A DNA stretch of 64,000 nt. It comes from Cephalotus follicularis. Its lineage: Eukaryota; Streptophyta; Magnoliopsida; Oxalidales; Cephalotaceae. Both the position numbers and the translations under genes were made by a program. Of the stretch, positions 54,255-64,000 are shown one piece after another. Position 1 is the stretch's first letter, and each line of letters opens with the position of its first letter. The notes beneath the pieces were generated by a model. The model did no database searches, was not told where the DNA came from, and worked only from the letters and a program-made list of their open reading frames with translations. The stretch lies in the NCBI GenBank assembly GCA_001972305.1, contig BDDD01000307.1:120736-184735 (forward strand), written 5' to 3'.

Positions 54255-55694
54255 CTAAACACTGCAATCATAATCATTAAAGAATTCTACCCACCTACGC
54301 TGTCTCATGTTCAGTGTGTCCTGACAAAACCGGTACCTCAAACTCTTGTGATCGGTAAGGATCTCAAATTGCGCCCGATAAAGATAGTGCCTCCACTTCT
54401 GAAGGGCGAAGACAATAGCTGCAAGATCAAGGTCATGAGTCGGGTAGTTTTCTTCATACGGCTTTAGCTTCCTTGAGGCATATGCAATCACCCTGCCTCG
54501 CTGCATCAATACACAGCCCAAACCCTTACCTGATGCATCACTGTAGACCGCAAAGCCCTCATTACCGTCAGGTAATGCCAAGACAGGAGAGGAAACCAAC
54601 AGATCCTTCAGTTCACGAAAACTAGCTTCACAGTCTTCGTCCCAGAGAAAGGGAGTCTTTTTCTGGGTCAGTCTAGTCAAGGGCTCGGCTATCCGTGAAA
54701 AGTTCTGGATGAACCTCATGTAATATCCTGCAAATCCAAGGAAACTGCGCACCTCCATCATATTCTTTGGTTGTGGCCAGTCTTGTACCACTTCAGTCTT
54801 TGACGGATCCACCGTCAAGCCTTCTCCAGATACGATGTGACCAAGAAAGATCACATGATCAGGCCAGAACTCGCACTTGCTAAACTTGGCATACAACCGA
54901 TGTTCTCTGAGAACTTGCAATACCAGCCTCAGATGGTGAGCGTGCTCCTCCTCACTCCGTGAATATACCAGTATGTCATCGATAAATACCACAACAAACT
55001 GGTCCAAGTATGGTCGGAATACATCATTCATCAATGACATAAAAGCTGTCGGTGCATTAGTAACACCAAACGGCATCACCAGGAACTCGTAATGACCATA
55101 ACGTGTCCAGAAGGCAGTCTTCTCGATGTCTCCTTCCCTTACTCGCAGTTGGTGATATCCTGACCTCAAGTCGAGATTGGAAAACACCCTTGATCCTTGC
55201 AACTGATCAAACAGATCCTCGATGTGGGGTAAAGGATACTTGTTCTTTATATTTGCTTTGTTCAACATCCTATAGTCGATGCATAGTCTCATCGACCCAT
55301 CCTTCTTCTTGACAAACAGTACAGGCGCTCCCCACAGGGAAACACTAGGTCGAATAAAACCCTTATCGATCCAGTCTTGCAACTGCAATTTCAGTTCCCT
55401 CAATTTTGCAGGAGCCATTCTCTACGGTGCTTTAGAAATAGGAGCTGTACCTGGTGTAAGGTCAATAACAAACTCCATATTTCTCTTCGGTGGCAAAGAT
55501 CTCAAGTCATCAGGAAATACATTTGGAAATTCGCACACAACTGGAATTTCCTCTAAGCTCAACCCTTTCTCTTTCCTTCGATCAATTACATAGGCCAGAT
55601 ATCCCTCGCATGCTTTCTCTAGGTATCTCGATGCTCGAATAAAGGATATGATTGGTGTCGAGAATCCTTTGTCTCCCTTTAACTGAAAAGTCAT
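54255..55694 (-). pseudogene. pol: Element J reverse transcriptase and RNase H (387-codon ORF plus upstream part)
   Basis: The 387-codon frame at 54255-55418 has every RT block: [63 protein letters not shown] and [19 protein letters not shown], the last holding the catalytic Asp pair. RNase H follows with [29 protein letters not shown] and TDHKSLRY, so three of its catalytic acids are present. Upstream, 55422-55694 is the protease-RT spacer ([16 protein letters not shown]...NMEFVIDL). One stop (TAT or TAC to TAG, 55422-55424) separates the two pieces in the same reading. Confidence 0.9.
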
Positions 55695-55739
55695 TCCGTC
55701 GGGCAGACAAAATCCACAGTCTTATTGTAGCAATCCATG

Positions 55740-55995
55740 CGGGCACGGTGTGCCGATAGCTAATCCATCCCCAATATAACGTCGAAGTCACGGATAGGCA
55801 GCACTATCAAATCTGCATACAAAGGGATGCCCGCCATAGACATCTCACAACTCCTATATATCGAATCAGTATACATAGAAGCCCCAGTAGGTGTACTCAC
55901 ATCAAGTATGTATGACATGCAGTCAGGGGTGACATCTAAACAAGATGCAAAACGTGCAGATATGAAGGAATGTGATGCTCCAGAATCCATCAATA
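55740..55995 (-). pseudogene. Element J retropepsin-like protease
   Basis: ARVLMDSGASHSFISARFASCLDVTPDCMSYILDVSTP begins the protease with an intact D-S-G-A-S active site. [21 protein letters not shown] is the C-terminal block. A frameshift near 55710 separates it from the spacer. Confidence 0.82.
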
Positions 55996-57214
55996 CTCTA
56001 GCAGAATAACCATATATATACAGAGTACCTCCAACAACAGAAGTCGACTATGGAACCTCTGTCTGAGCAAGTACAAAAATTCTACCTTTTGCGATGCTCT
56101 TGCCGGTGTCACTCCTCTGTGACGGTCCCGCTGCGCACCGCTGCTACTTCCCGGCCCAGTAGGCGCTGTATCAGGACTCTTTGGACAGTCCTTCACCGAA
56201 TGACCAGGTGCCCCTCACCTCAGGCACCAACCATTGAACCTCCAGCAATCTTTCTGTTGGTGGCCTGTACGACCACAATAATAGCAACCTCCAGATCTAG
56301 CATTACTCCCCTGGCTAGGAGTACCCTGTGAAGCTGTCTGTTGAGACTTGTTCTTCGACGACTTCGTCGGAGAACCACCATCTTGCCATTTTGACGATGC
56401 TGGTCGGGACTGTGTAGGACTCTGCTTACTCTCCTTTGCACGAGCTCTCTCAGCCCTGTCCTCGCTGGATATCGTCTCCAACAGTCTTGTTTTCTGAGCA
56501 ACCTCCACAAAAGTCCTCAGCTCCATAGCTCTAATCCTTGACCGAAGTTCCGGTCGTAGACCTCTCAGGAATCTCTGAATCTTCTTCTCCTCATCAGCTA
56601 CCAGATAAGGTGAGTGTCTGGCTAGCTCCATGAATCTTGCTTGATACTCGGCCACAGTCATCTCTCCTTGACGTAACTCAAGAAGCTCTGTCTCCCGTCG
56701 GTCTTGCTCCAAGAACTCCGTCTGGAATCTGTCCCAAGTGATGTCCAGTCTCTGTGATTCCCATTTTGCTTTAACCATTTCCCACCAATGAGTGGCCTCA
56801 CCCCATAGGTGGTACACAGCAAACTTCAGCTTCTGGGTATCAGTACAGCCCATCACTTCAAAGATCTTCTCCAAGTCTTGCAGCCATCTCTCAGCAACCG
56901 TAGCATCAAGTTCTCCCTTGAAGCCGGGTGGATTCAGCCTCATGAACTTCTCAATATCTCTTCCAAACTAGGTACCATCCTCCCCCCGGGCAAAGGTCGG
57001 GAGCCCTATGTTATGGTCGAGCTTGCGCGTAGTACTGGCGCATCTCATCCACGTTAGCCCTATTAAAGGCCATATGTTGCTGAAAGTAGTCTGCAATCCG
57101 AGCCATCGGATCTCTGTCATCTTGGGGAATATTCATCCCTTGTGGAATATGTGCTTCCTCACGGGAATTAGCTCCAACAGCCCTAGCCCTAGCGCGTGTT
57201 CTTCTTCGGTCCAT
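55996..57214 (-). pseudogene. gag: Element J gag, broken
   Basis: Start MDRRRTRARARAVGAN at 57214 (an upstream Met at 57247 is in the same frame). The N-terminal part ends at a CAA-to-TAA stop at 57011. The main gag, in another frame, runs 56215-56943: LDATVAERWLQDLEKIFEVMGCTD, GEATHWWEMVKAKW, HSPYLVADEEKKIQRFLRGL, and knuckle CYYCGRTGHQQKDC. The second knuckle region (GHSVKDCPKSP) lies beyond a frameshift/stop near 56215. An expanded C run near 56985 explains the first frame change. Confidence 0.85.
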
Positions 57215-57312
57215 TGGGTTCCTATAAGAAGGTTGACGGTTAGTCACAACTTAAGGAAAACAATTCATTATTTGCCAAGGATAGTATCCTAGATAAGCAT
57301 ATATGGAATATG

Positions 57313-57323
57313 CTCTGATACCA
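57313..57323 (-). other. Primer-binding site of element J
   Basis: The minus strand reads TGGTATCAGAG, three bases from the LTR end at 57327. Confidence 0.88.
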
Positions 57324-58584
57324 CTCTGTCACACCCCGTTCATCAAGAAGGCAACATTAAAGAACTAAGGCAATTAACACATAATTATAGCTCATGTAAA
57401 ACAATAAAATTTTAAACTTTTAAGCAGGATGTCAGTTGCGGAAGCATAAAAATTCATAAGCTGTAAACTCGTAGCATGCATCCCATACTACACGCTACCC
57501 AAACAAGTCCGTCATTGTTAATCGCCCACAAACGGAGCGTGATCATAGTACAATATTTAATCCCGGCATTAAACAAACCCAATTACGGTACATTAAAATT
57601 CCTTTAACAACTCAGTTTATTACAAAACAGGAGAATAAGTAAAACTAAGAATAGCATAACAACTTCGTTCCTCGTCCATGCCAGTCCAATCGGTCCACCG
57701 CATAAATCTGTAAAGTAGGGGGTTAGCCTTTGTCCTCACTCGGCTAAGTCATAAAAGTAGCTCGGGGTCAACATTAGATGCATGTAAAGTAATGTATGCA
57801 TAAATGATGCAGTGCAGGATATATATTTTAGCAGTACAGTAAAATATCAGTGGGTACATATATATATAAGAAAATATATGTATGCGAGAACAGTACAGTA
57901 GTGATCCGGCCAGGATCACATTCACAGTCACAGAAATGACCAAAAAGGACCAACAGGCAGTACAGGATGTCGACATAGGACCACAACAACAGGCAGTATG
58001 TGTAACGCCGCCAACTCCTGGACCCACGCTACACTCCCACTCCGGTCCCTACTCCAGGCGACCGAGCGAGGCAACAGGACAGTGAGTTACACATCCATAC
58101 TCCTGGCCCATAGGTCAACCCTACCACTAGCCGGCGCTGGCAACCTCCGCCATGCAACCAGTGGCTCAAGCACAAACACATAGCAATTCACAGAGCAAAC
58201 AGTGAGTCCAAGCAGTAACAGTACACTACAGTAGTGATCGTTTAGATCCACAACAGGTAGTTCATTTCAAAATGCTTGAATCGCGTATCATTTGAAATAA
58301 TCATTTTCAATAGAAAATATTCTGTGAAACAGTTCAGTAGGTGGGAAATTACTCCCTCAGTAAGTTCAAAAATATAATAACATTCATCTTATATTTCCGT
58401 ACTCAACATAGCTGTTTTATATGCATTTCTAAAGTAATAATACTTAGAAATCATAAACCAATTTGAAAAAGTCAAGAACAAGCAGTAAATCAGTACATGT
58501 GCGATGCATACAAATGCTCTAATGCATCCTAAGCGAAAACGGGATCGTTGAGCATCAAAACCGTAAGAACTGTCCAAACAGGAC

Positions 58585-58775
58585 TTTAAAGCGTTGGCGT
58601 TTATTCCTCAGGCTTTGACGCTTATGTGTCTTAAGCATCGTCGTTTACTCCCTTAGCGTCAACGCTTTTAGTGTCTGGGCATCGATATCTACTCCTTCAA
58701 ACGTCGACGTTTAAACGCATATAAAACACAGTTCACAGTGTTAAGCGTCGACGGTCATTACTTAGGCGTCGACGG
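58585..58775 (-). promoter_or_regulatory. GTCGAC motif cluster 2 in J 5' LTR
   Basis: Same cluster as 51365-51570. Here GCTTTGACGC replaces the perfect palindrome, and AACGTCGACGTTT near 58699 is better preserved. Confidence 0.62.
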
Positions 58776-59544
58776 TTTCAAACAAGGGTCGTCTTCTACC
58801 TCACGACATGGCTAAACAGTGACATTTCCATGCATATAACATGCATCCCAACAGGTATAAAGCATAGAAAACGGCCATGCAATATCATGTGACACACCCA
58901 GCACAAGGTAGCATCATTTCAATGACTAAAAACGGATCATCAAGCTATGAAATTCATGCATAAACATCACTGAACATTCATCAAGTATTGAACACAAATT
59001 ACAATTATGGCTTCCCTTACCTCTGGCCTCAAGTTAGAAGCCGAAAGTCCACCTCTTTTAGTATCCAATCAGTCACTTGTGTCCCCAGGTATGGCTTGGA
59101 AGCTCCCTGGTTCGTCCTAGCAGTTGGTGTGCAAGCTCCAAGCTTTTACTCAACAATGGTGGTTGAGTTCCTTCTCTCAGGGTCTCCTGCACTCTCTTTC
59201 CTCTCACAGTGTCATTGATCCTTAAGCTCTCTGTAACAGGTGGGAGGGGGTGAGAGGAGTAGTCTTTATGCAGAACGTTTTTGTTCCTCTCTGCCAAGAA
59301 CCCCATCAGTTTTAGTCTCTCTCTCTCTGCAGACCAGGTGCAACAGGTATCCTTCTCTTCCCTTCCACAGGCTATGCACTGAGGGATTCTCCCTCTGTCC
59401 CATGCCCTGTTGTTGCAGGTATGCCTGAAAACAAGGGCATGCATTGCCACATTCTTAAACGCCTGCTAAGATACTTGATAAGTGGCAAGAAAACACCTTC
59501 CTGCGACACGTCCATCTGCTGTTATGAATATGCAGAACACGCCG

Positions 59545-59655
59545 CAAAGCGTCGACGTTCACATACAGGCGTCGGCGCTTAAGTGTTAAGTTTTAAACGC
59601 CCGTTTCAGCGGCTTAAGCGTCGACGCTATAAGTCTAGGCGTCAGCGCTTTAACC
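59545..59655 (-). promoter_or_regulatory. GTCGAC motif cluster 1 in J 5' LTR
   Basis: AAAGCGTCGACGTTC, GGCGTCGGCGCTTAAG, perfect GCGTCGACGC at 59618-59627, and GGCGTCAGCGCTTT. It is less decayed than its partner at 52330-52440 (GCAGTGACG and GGCGTTGGCG there). Confidence 0.68.
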
Positions 59656-59840
59656 TCAAAATTGTGCCGTTTCACTAAATCACACCTTTAACATTCTTCT
59701 AACAATTGGACTCCAATTCTACATCATCAGAGTTTGGGACAACATCATCGAATTCGGAAAAATTCATGTTTTTATTAATTTCACAATTAAATTACATTTA
59801 CAGTGTGAAATTACAACATATGAAAATTACGGGCGTTACA

Positions 59841-60781
59841 GATTTGCATCGGCGTGTTAGGTTGTCGACTCTGTCCACCTATCTCGTGGATCGTTTCATT
59901 TATTGTATTGACTTGCTATTGAGCATTATTGATTGATTGACGATTGATGCTCCCCGAGGGCCGTAGCTCCCCGACAGTTGCAGCTCCCTCATGGCAGAAG
60001 CTCATCTATATTGTATTGACCCAGCCGTAGGCTGGAAGATCTATAAGTCCCAGACCTAATCAGTCTGAGACAAGTAGATAGATCTCCCACCCTTTTTGAA
60101 GGACTACCTTCTGTGGGATTGATCATTGTCATTGATTGACATTGTATTGACCCGAGGTCCCATGCTCTATAGGATATGATTAATTGATTGGGTGTTTTAT
60201 ACACGACCATCAAGTGTCTGATATTGATTTACTGTTATAGATCCTATCCATATGCGCTGTTATGGGCCAGTGTCATATGGATGGTTAGATCGCCAATTAT
60301 ATGCATGCATTTGCCATGTCATGCATTGATATTGTACACAACACATTTATGTTGTATAGACTGTCATGGATATTTCACATTGTACATGCATACATGTTGC
60401 ATGGGGGTTCTGCTTAACCTTTTGGCTAACCCTATCCTACAGGATGGGGCTGTGTGTGAATTCTTGTGTCGCACAGGTAGGCAGCAAGTAGCAGCGGACA
60501 GAAGAACTGAAGATTCGATCTGACCGCATAATCGTTTTCGTCTTGCAGATTGTATCAAAAGTATTGATAGATGCATTGTATTGAAAATGACGTGTATTGT
60601 ATTGATAGAAGAGTGTATGGATGATGCTTTTTTTTTTGGTTTGCAAGAGAACTATTGTACCTTCCGCATATTGTAAATTTTTAGTTTTTCCGCATTTTTA
60701 TATTACTAGTCATGATCATTGTATTCTGTATTGGATTGAGAGTAATTCCACATGTTCGTCCTCTGGGCTCGGGGTGTTACA
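59841..60781 (+). repeat. Element I 5' LTR, part 2
   Basis: Resumes after J with GATTT, carries further ATTG repeats and ends CTCGGGGTGTTACA at 60781. The combined I LTR is about 2.4 kb. Confidence 0.8.
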
Positions 60782-60784
60782 GAA

Positions 60785-60795
60785 TGGTATCAGAG
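60785..60795 (+). other. Primer-binding site of element I
   Basis: TGGTATCAGAG, three bases after the LTR end. It fixes I as plus strand, with its interior starting here. Confidence 0.85.
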
Positions 60796-60870
60796 ACATT
60801 GGTCAGCCTGCTATCAAAGTATATTAATGCGTTGATTGAGATTGATCAAATGGATTTTCATGATATATGT
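60796..60870 (+). other. Start of element I interior
   Basis: 75 bp of leader without recognisable coding, then interrupted by the K LTR. The rest of I lies beyond the window. Confidence 0.65.
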
Positions 60871-63800
60871 TGTAACACCCCCGATTCGGAACCGGGATCA
60901 CTCCCGATTCGGGATCGGTGTGTCACACAAAACATAGCTAAAAACATATCAAGATCTTAATCTTAATCATCATCATCATGTGGTGGTTCTAAAAATCTGA
61001 AAACATGTATCATCATGAAACATAAACTGAATCTAAAACATAATCTGAAAACTGTAATAAACCAAAATGTCATAATACTAGGTCTATACACGACCATAAC
61101 ACCACTAAAAACATAACCAGATCAAACTCCTAGATGATCCTCTGTCATAGGGTAACTCTCTCATCACACTTGCCCATGTTGTCCCTGAAAACCTGCCGCA
61201 TGGAAAACAAAAAAACGCGGCTAAGCAAACCTCAGTACGGATATAGAATCATAAAACAGTTTACGAACAGTTTATGAAACAAATCAATTACGAAACAACA
61301 TAATACGAATCAAAACAGATGCGAATAAAAACAGAACAGTTATGAATCATAACAGATCAGTTGTGAATCACAACAGAATGAAACAAAACTGTATCCGAGA
61401 TAAAACAGTTTACCAATACGAAACAGTATCCGAAACGAGACAATATCATGCTCAATACAGTATTTGAAACAAGCACGATACGATACAAAACATCTTATGA
61501 AATGAAACACTTTACAAAACAGAATAGAACATTTTGCGGAACAAAAGAAAACAGTTTCTGAATAATACAAAACAAACAGATTTCAGAACAAAACAAAATA
61601 AATAGTAAACGATAACGATAACGATAAAAGCGGTAAGATTTCAAAGTTAACTCCAAACAGAAATCTTAAGCAATATATTAATTTAAAACATGCTTTGTAA
61701 ATGCCCATAGCAAAACATATAACCAAGTTCATAGCTTTGAAAACATAAAGCATCCTTTCCAAACATAGTTTCCATAACTTCCAAAACATACACGAAACCT
61801 TTCAAAACATAAGTTCCGTACTTTGAAAACATAAAGCATATCTTTTCCAAAACATAGGTTCCATAACTGAGCGCCAAAACATATCAGAAACACATAGTAG
61901 CAAGGGAATAGCTAGTTCCACATTGCCAAATAGAATTGCAGTGTACGGCACTACACATACAATTCCCATATCCCAAAACATATCCCAAAAACACATAACT
62001 AGGATCGATCCATACGCCTCTATCACAAATCCGATCTACGGATATCACAGAGAGACGCCGTAAACAAATCACACTGTTACGAAAAGTGTCATGCCCCCGT
62101 GCCAGGCTCACAGCATGTCTATGGTACCCCCATAGGTGGATATAAAAGCTCAGTATTTCACCATTTCAAAAAGTTAGTATTTCGAAAATAATGATTTATC
62201 AAAATCATTTCATATATTGGTTCACTCCAAAATCAATTCAAAACATATACATATCATTTCATAAAACCAACATACTTTCGATAGGGAAAGTCATGCCCAT
62301 TTAACATACTCTCGATAGTGAAAGTCATGCTCATCTCCAACCATTTCCAAAAACATGATTTCATCAAATCATTTTAAAAACGTTTCCCAAACCATTACCA
62401 TAAATCGTATTCAAACGATATAGTTTCGTATACTTTCAAAATCAGAAAAATCAACTCATTTGATTTCAAAATAAGGAGATGATTGCATATCATTTCGTAG
62501 ACATATCGTAACTGATTTCATAAAGTCAGAATATTTACTTCATAAAATATCAAATGACTTTATTTTCAAAAACCCAAACATACGGAATTCATAAACCAAA
62601 GTAAACATATTTACAAAGTGATAAAACGGATTTTATTCAAATCATATCGAAACATAATAGTCAAAACGAAGAATCCATACGGAAAACATATATGAATTCA
62701 TTTCAATAAAATCAGAGGATAATGACCCAAAAACGAAGAAATCCGAATGTTTTCACAATCAGAAATCAACTCATTTTAATTCAACATAAAAGAGATGATC
62801 GCATAGCATTTCATAAACAAATCATAACTGAGCATATATAAAGTCTGAATATTTAATTTCGTAAAAATGTCAAAACCGACTTTAGTTCCAGAACGTGACA
62901 AAACCCGAAACATAACAAAGTTCATAAAATCCAAAGGAACATACTTATAAAAATGGGTTTATTTCAAATAAGTTGGATAGCCCAAGAACGACAAAATCCG
63001 TACTTCCAAAACAGAAACTGAATTTATTACGATCAAACCAAAAGGATAGCCAAAGAACGAAAGCATCCGTACTTTATTTCTGAAACATATCATAAAACAT
63101 AACGGAGTCTATAAAACGAGAACATAACATAAAACTGATTTTAGTTCGATAATCGGATAGCCAAGGAACGATAGAAATCCGTACATTTTCACCAAAAACA
63201 CATAACTGATTTATTTTAATAAAATCACCAGAGTGTATCAAAGAACGAAGATCCGTACCATAATCATAAAAGTGGAACGGGATAGTACCAATAATATCAG
63301 ATAGCCAAAGAACGGAAAATCCGTACTTATCCACAATGTAAAACTATTCTTTTACTATAAAACAGTAGGAGTGTATGAAGGAACGAAAAATCCGTACCTC
63401 ATGCAATCACCAAAACAACCTTGAGAACATGCATCGAGACATCCCTAGACCACTACTCGGTTGTTGCAAATATCTAACAGAAATAAAATCGTTCTCATAA
63501 AGACTTGAATTAACATCAGACCTCAACTCATGGGTGATTATACACTGATCATGACCATATAACATAATAACACGTTTAATACGTCAAATTCTTAGAAGTC
63601 TCATCTAAACATATTTTCGGATTCACTAAGGTAAGTCCAATTTGTCCAATTCATCCGATTTCAAATCATAATACTATTTCGGTTCATAATATCGTAAAAC
63701 GATTACATAAATACATAATTGAATCAAAAACAGAATGTAACGGAGCAGGGTTCAGAGTTTACCGAAAGCTGTCAAAACAGATCACCGAGCCATAATCACC

Positions 63801-64000
63801 TCGCGGAACTGGAGCGGATCACACCTACACGAAGAGCGGAGTCGGAAACTGTCCAAAAAAAATTTCTCGCCGGAGGGTCGCCGGCACGTGGGCTCACGCG
63901 TCGCCGCTGGCCGGCGCGTGTCCGTCACACGTCGTCGGTCAGACGCCAAAAGGGACCGATCTGGACGTTTTGAGGCCGCTGATCACGAATCCATGGCGCG
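60871..64000 (-). repeat. Element K LTR, minus strand, extends beyond window
   Basis: Begins (plus view) TGTAACACCCCCGATTCGG, like the 3' terminus of the A LTR, and shares A blocks such as GTACGGATATAGAATCATAA near 61235 and the GTACCCCCATAGGTGG block near 62123. It is over 3.1 kb without reaching an LTR start. It has no GTCGAC motif array in the visible part. The last 200 bp become GC-rich (GCCGGCACGTGGGCTCACGC). No convincing ORF. Confidence 0.75.
62990..63400 (-). repeat. ATCCGTAC subrepeats in K LTR
   Basis: Six copies of AACGA...ATCCGTAC with CCGTAC at 62998, 63068, 63179, 63253, 63321 and 63392 (spacing about 70-110 bp), often preceded by GATAGCCAAG. They match the subrepeats at 1300-1531 in A. 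Confidence 0.75.

Larger units (their letters stand above)
50080..59840 (-). mobile_element. Element J: nearly complete Tekay/Del-like chromovirus
   Basis: 9.76 kb, minus strand. 3' LTR at 50080-52624, PPT at 52625-52643, integrase, RT/RNase H, protease and gag, PBS at 57313-57323, 5' LTR at 57327-59840. Both LTR ends are intact (TGTCACACCCC...GGGTGTTACA or GGGCGTTACA). It is the least damaged pol-bearing element in the window, but still has a few stops and frameshifts in gag and at the RNase H/integrase joint. Confidence 0.92.
57327..59840 (-). repeat. Element J 5' LTR
   Basis: 2,514 bp, very similar to 50080-52624. It lacks a short TA-rich segment near 57815. The motif clusters are at 58585-58775 and 59545-59655. 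Confidence 0.92.

Noticed and set aside
60364-60960. Short ORFs at the end of the I LTR
   Set aside because: They run across the LTR end, the PBS and the K boundary; chance frames.
63719-64000. GC-rich open frame at the window end as the start of a host gene
   Set aside because: It lies within the K LTR orientation and homology, has no domain, and is cut by the window edge; not supportable.

Overview
This window is plant repetitive DNA, almost certainly angiosperm heterochromatin. I found no host gene, tRNA, rRNA or CRISPR. Nearly every base can be assigned to nested LTR retrotransposons. The plant assignment rests on three things: Ty3/gypsy chromoviruses with Tekay/Del-like integrase plus chromodomain, an initiator-Met PBS (TGGTATCAGAG) and a polypurine tract; Athila-type Ty3 elements with a TGGCGCC PBS; and a Sirevirus-like Ty1/copia element. 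The species cannot be read from the sequence. Letters A to N below are my own labels.

Layout. Element E (+, chromovirus) is the host of the left two thirds. Its 5' LTR is at 1-195 and 26267-27338, its internal region lies between 27339 and 45859, and its 3' LTR is at 45860-47001. Element A (-, gag-only, about 2.7 kb LTRs) sits in the E 5' LTR (201-26266, TSD TATAC). Element B (-, chromovirus, 6266-25961) sits in the A 5' LTR. Inside B are the gag-only copia element L (+, 10365-14816, TSD GGATC) and a truncated Athila element C (+, 19676-24936). The F complex (27504-40016, TSD ATTCC) interrupts E gag. It holds an F-family element with a collapsed interior, a head-to-head inverted F-family LTR (M), an Athila 3' end (D), an assembly gap of 25 N and a related terminal LTR (N). 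A clean solo LTR (G, 42732-44080, TSD CCATC) splits the E RNase H domain. From 47002 a different chromovirus end (H) begins. Its LTR is cut by the 5' LTR of element I (48637-60781), which is interrupted by J (-, 50080-59840), the best-preserved chromovirus here. The LTR of K (-, 60871 to the window end) lies in the I interior.

State of the genes. Only the L gag (559 aa) is an uninterrupted full-length ORF. J keeps long RT/RNase H and integrase/chromodomain ORFs. E, B, A and C are broken by stops and frameshifts, and many stops fit CAG/CAA to TAG/TAA or CGA to TGA changes. A, L and F lack a working pol and would need proteins from other elements. H is a plausible relative of A's autonomous partner.

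Main observation. LTRs of otherwise unrelated families (Ty3 chromoviruses, the F family, two Athila-like families and a Ty1/copia element) all carry arrays of a short palindromic motif. Its core is CGTCGACG, usually inside AAAGCGTCGACGCTTT or AAAGACGTCGACGTCTTT. The motif is confined to LTRs. In four compact LTRs (L, C, D, G) the array lies at about +125 to +510 from the LTR start and ends about 80-115 bp upstream of a TATA box. This looks like a shared U3 enhancer module, and its copies decay mainly at CpG positions.
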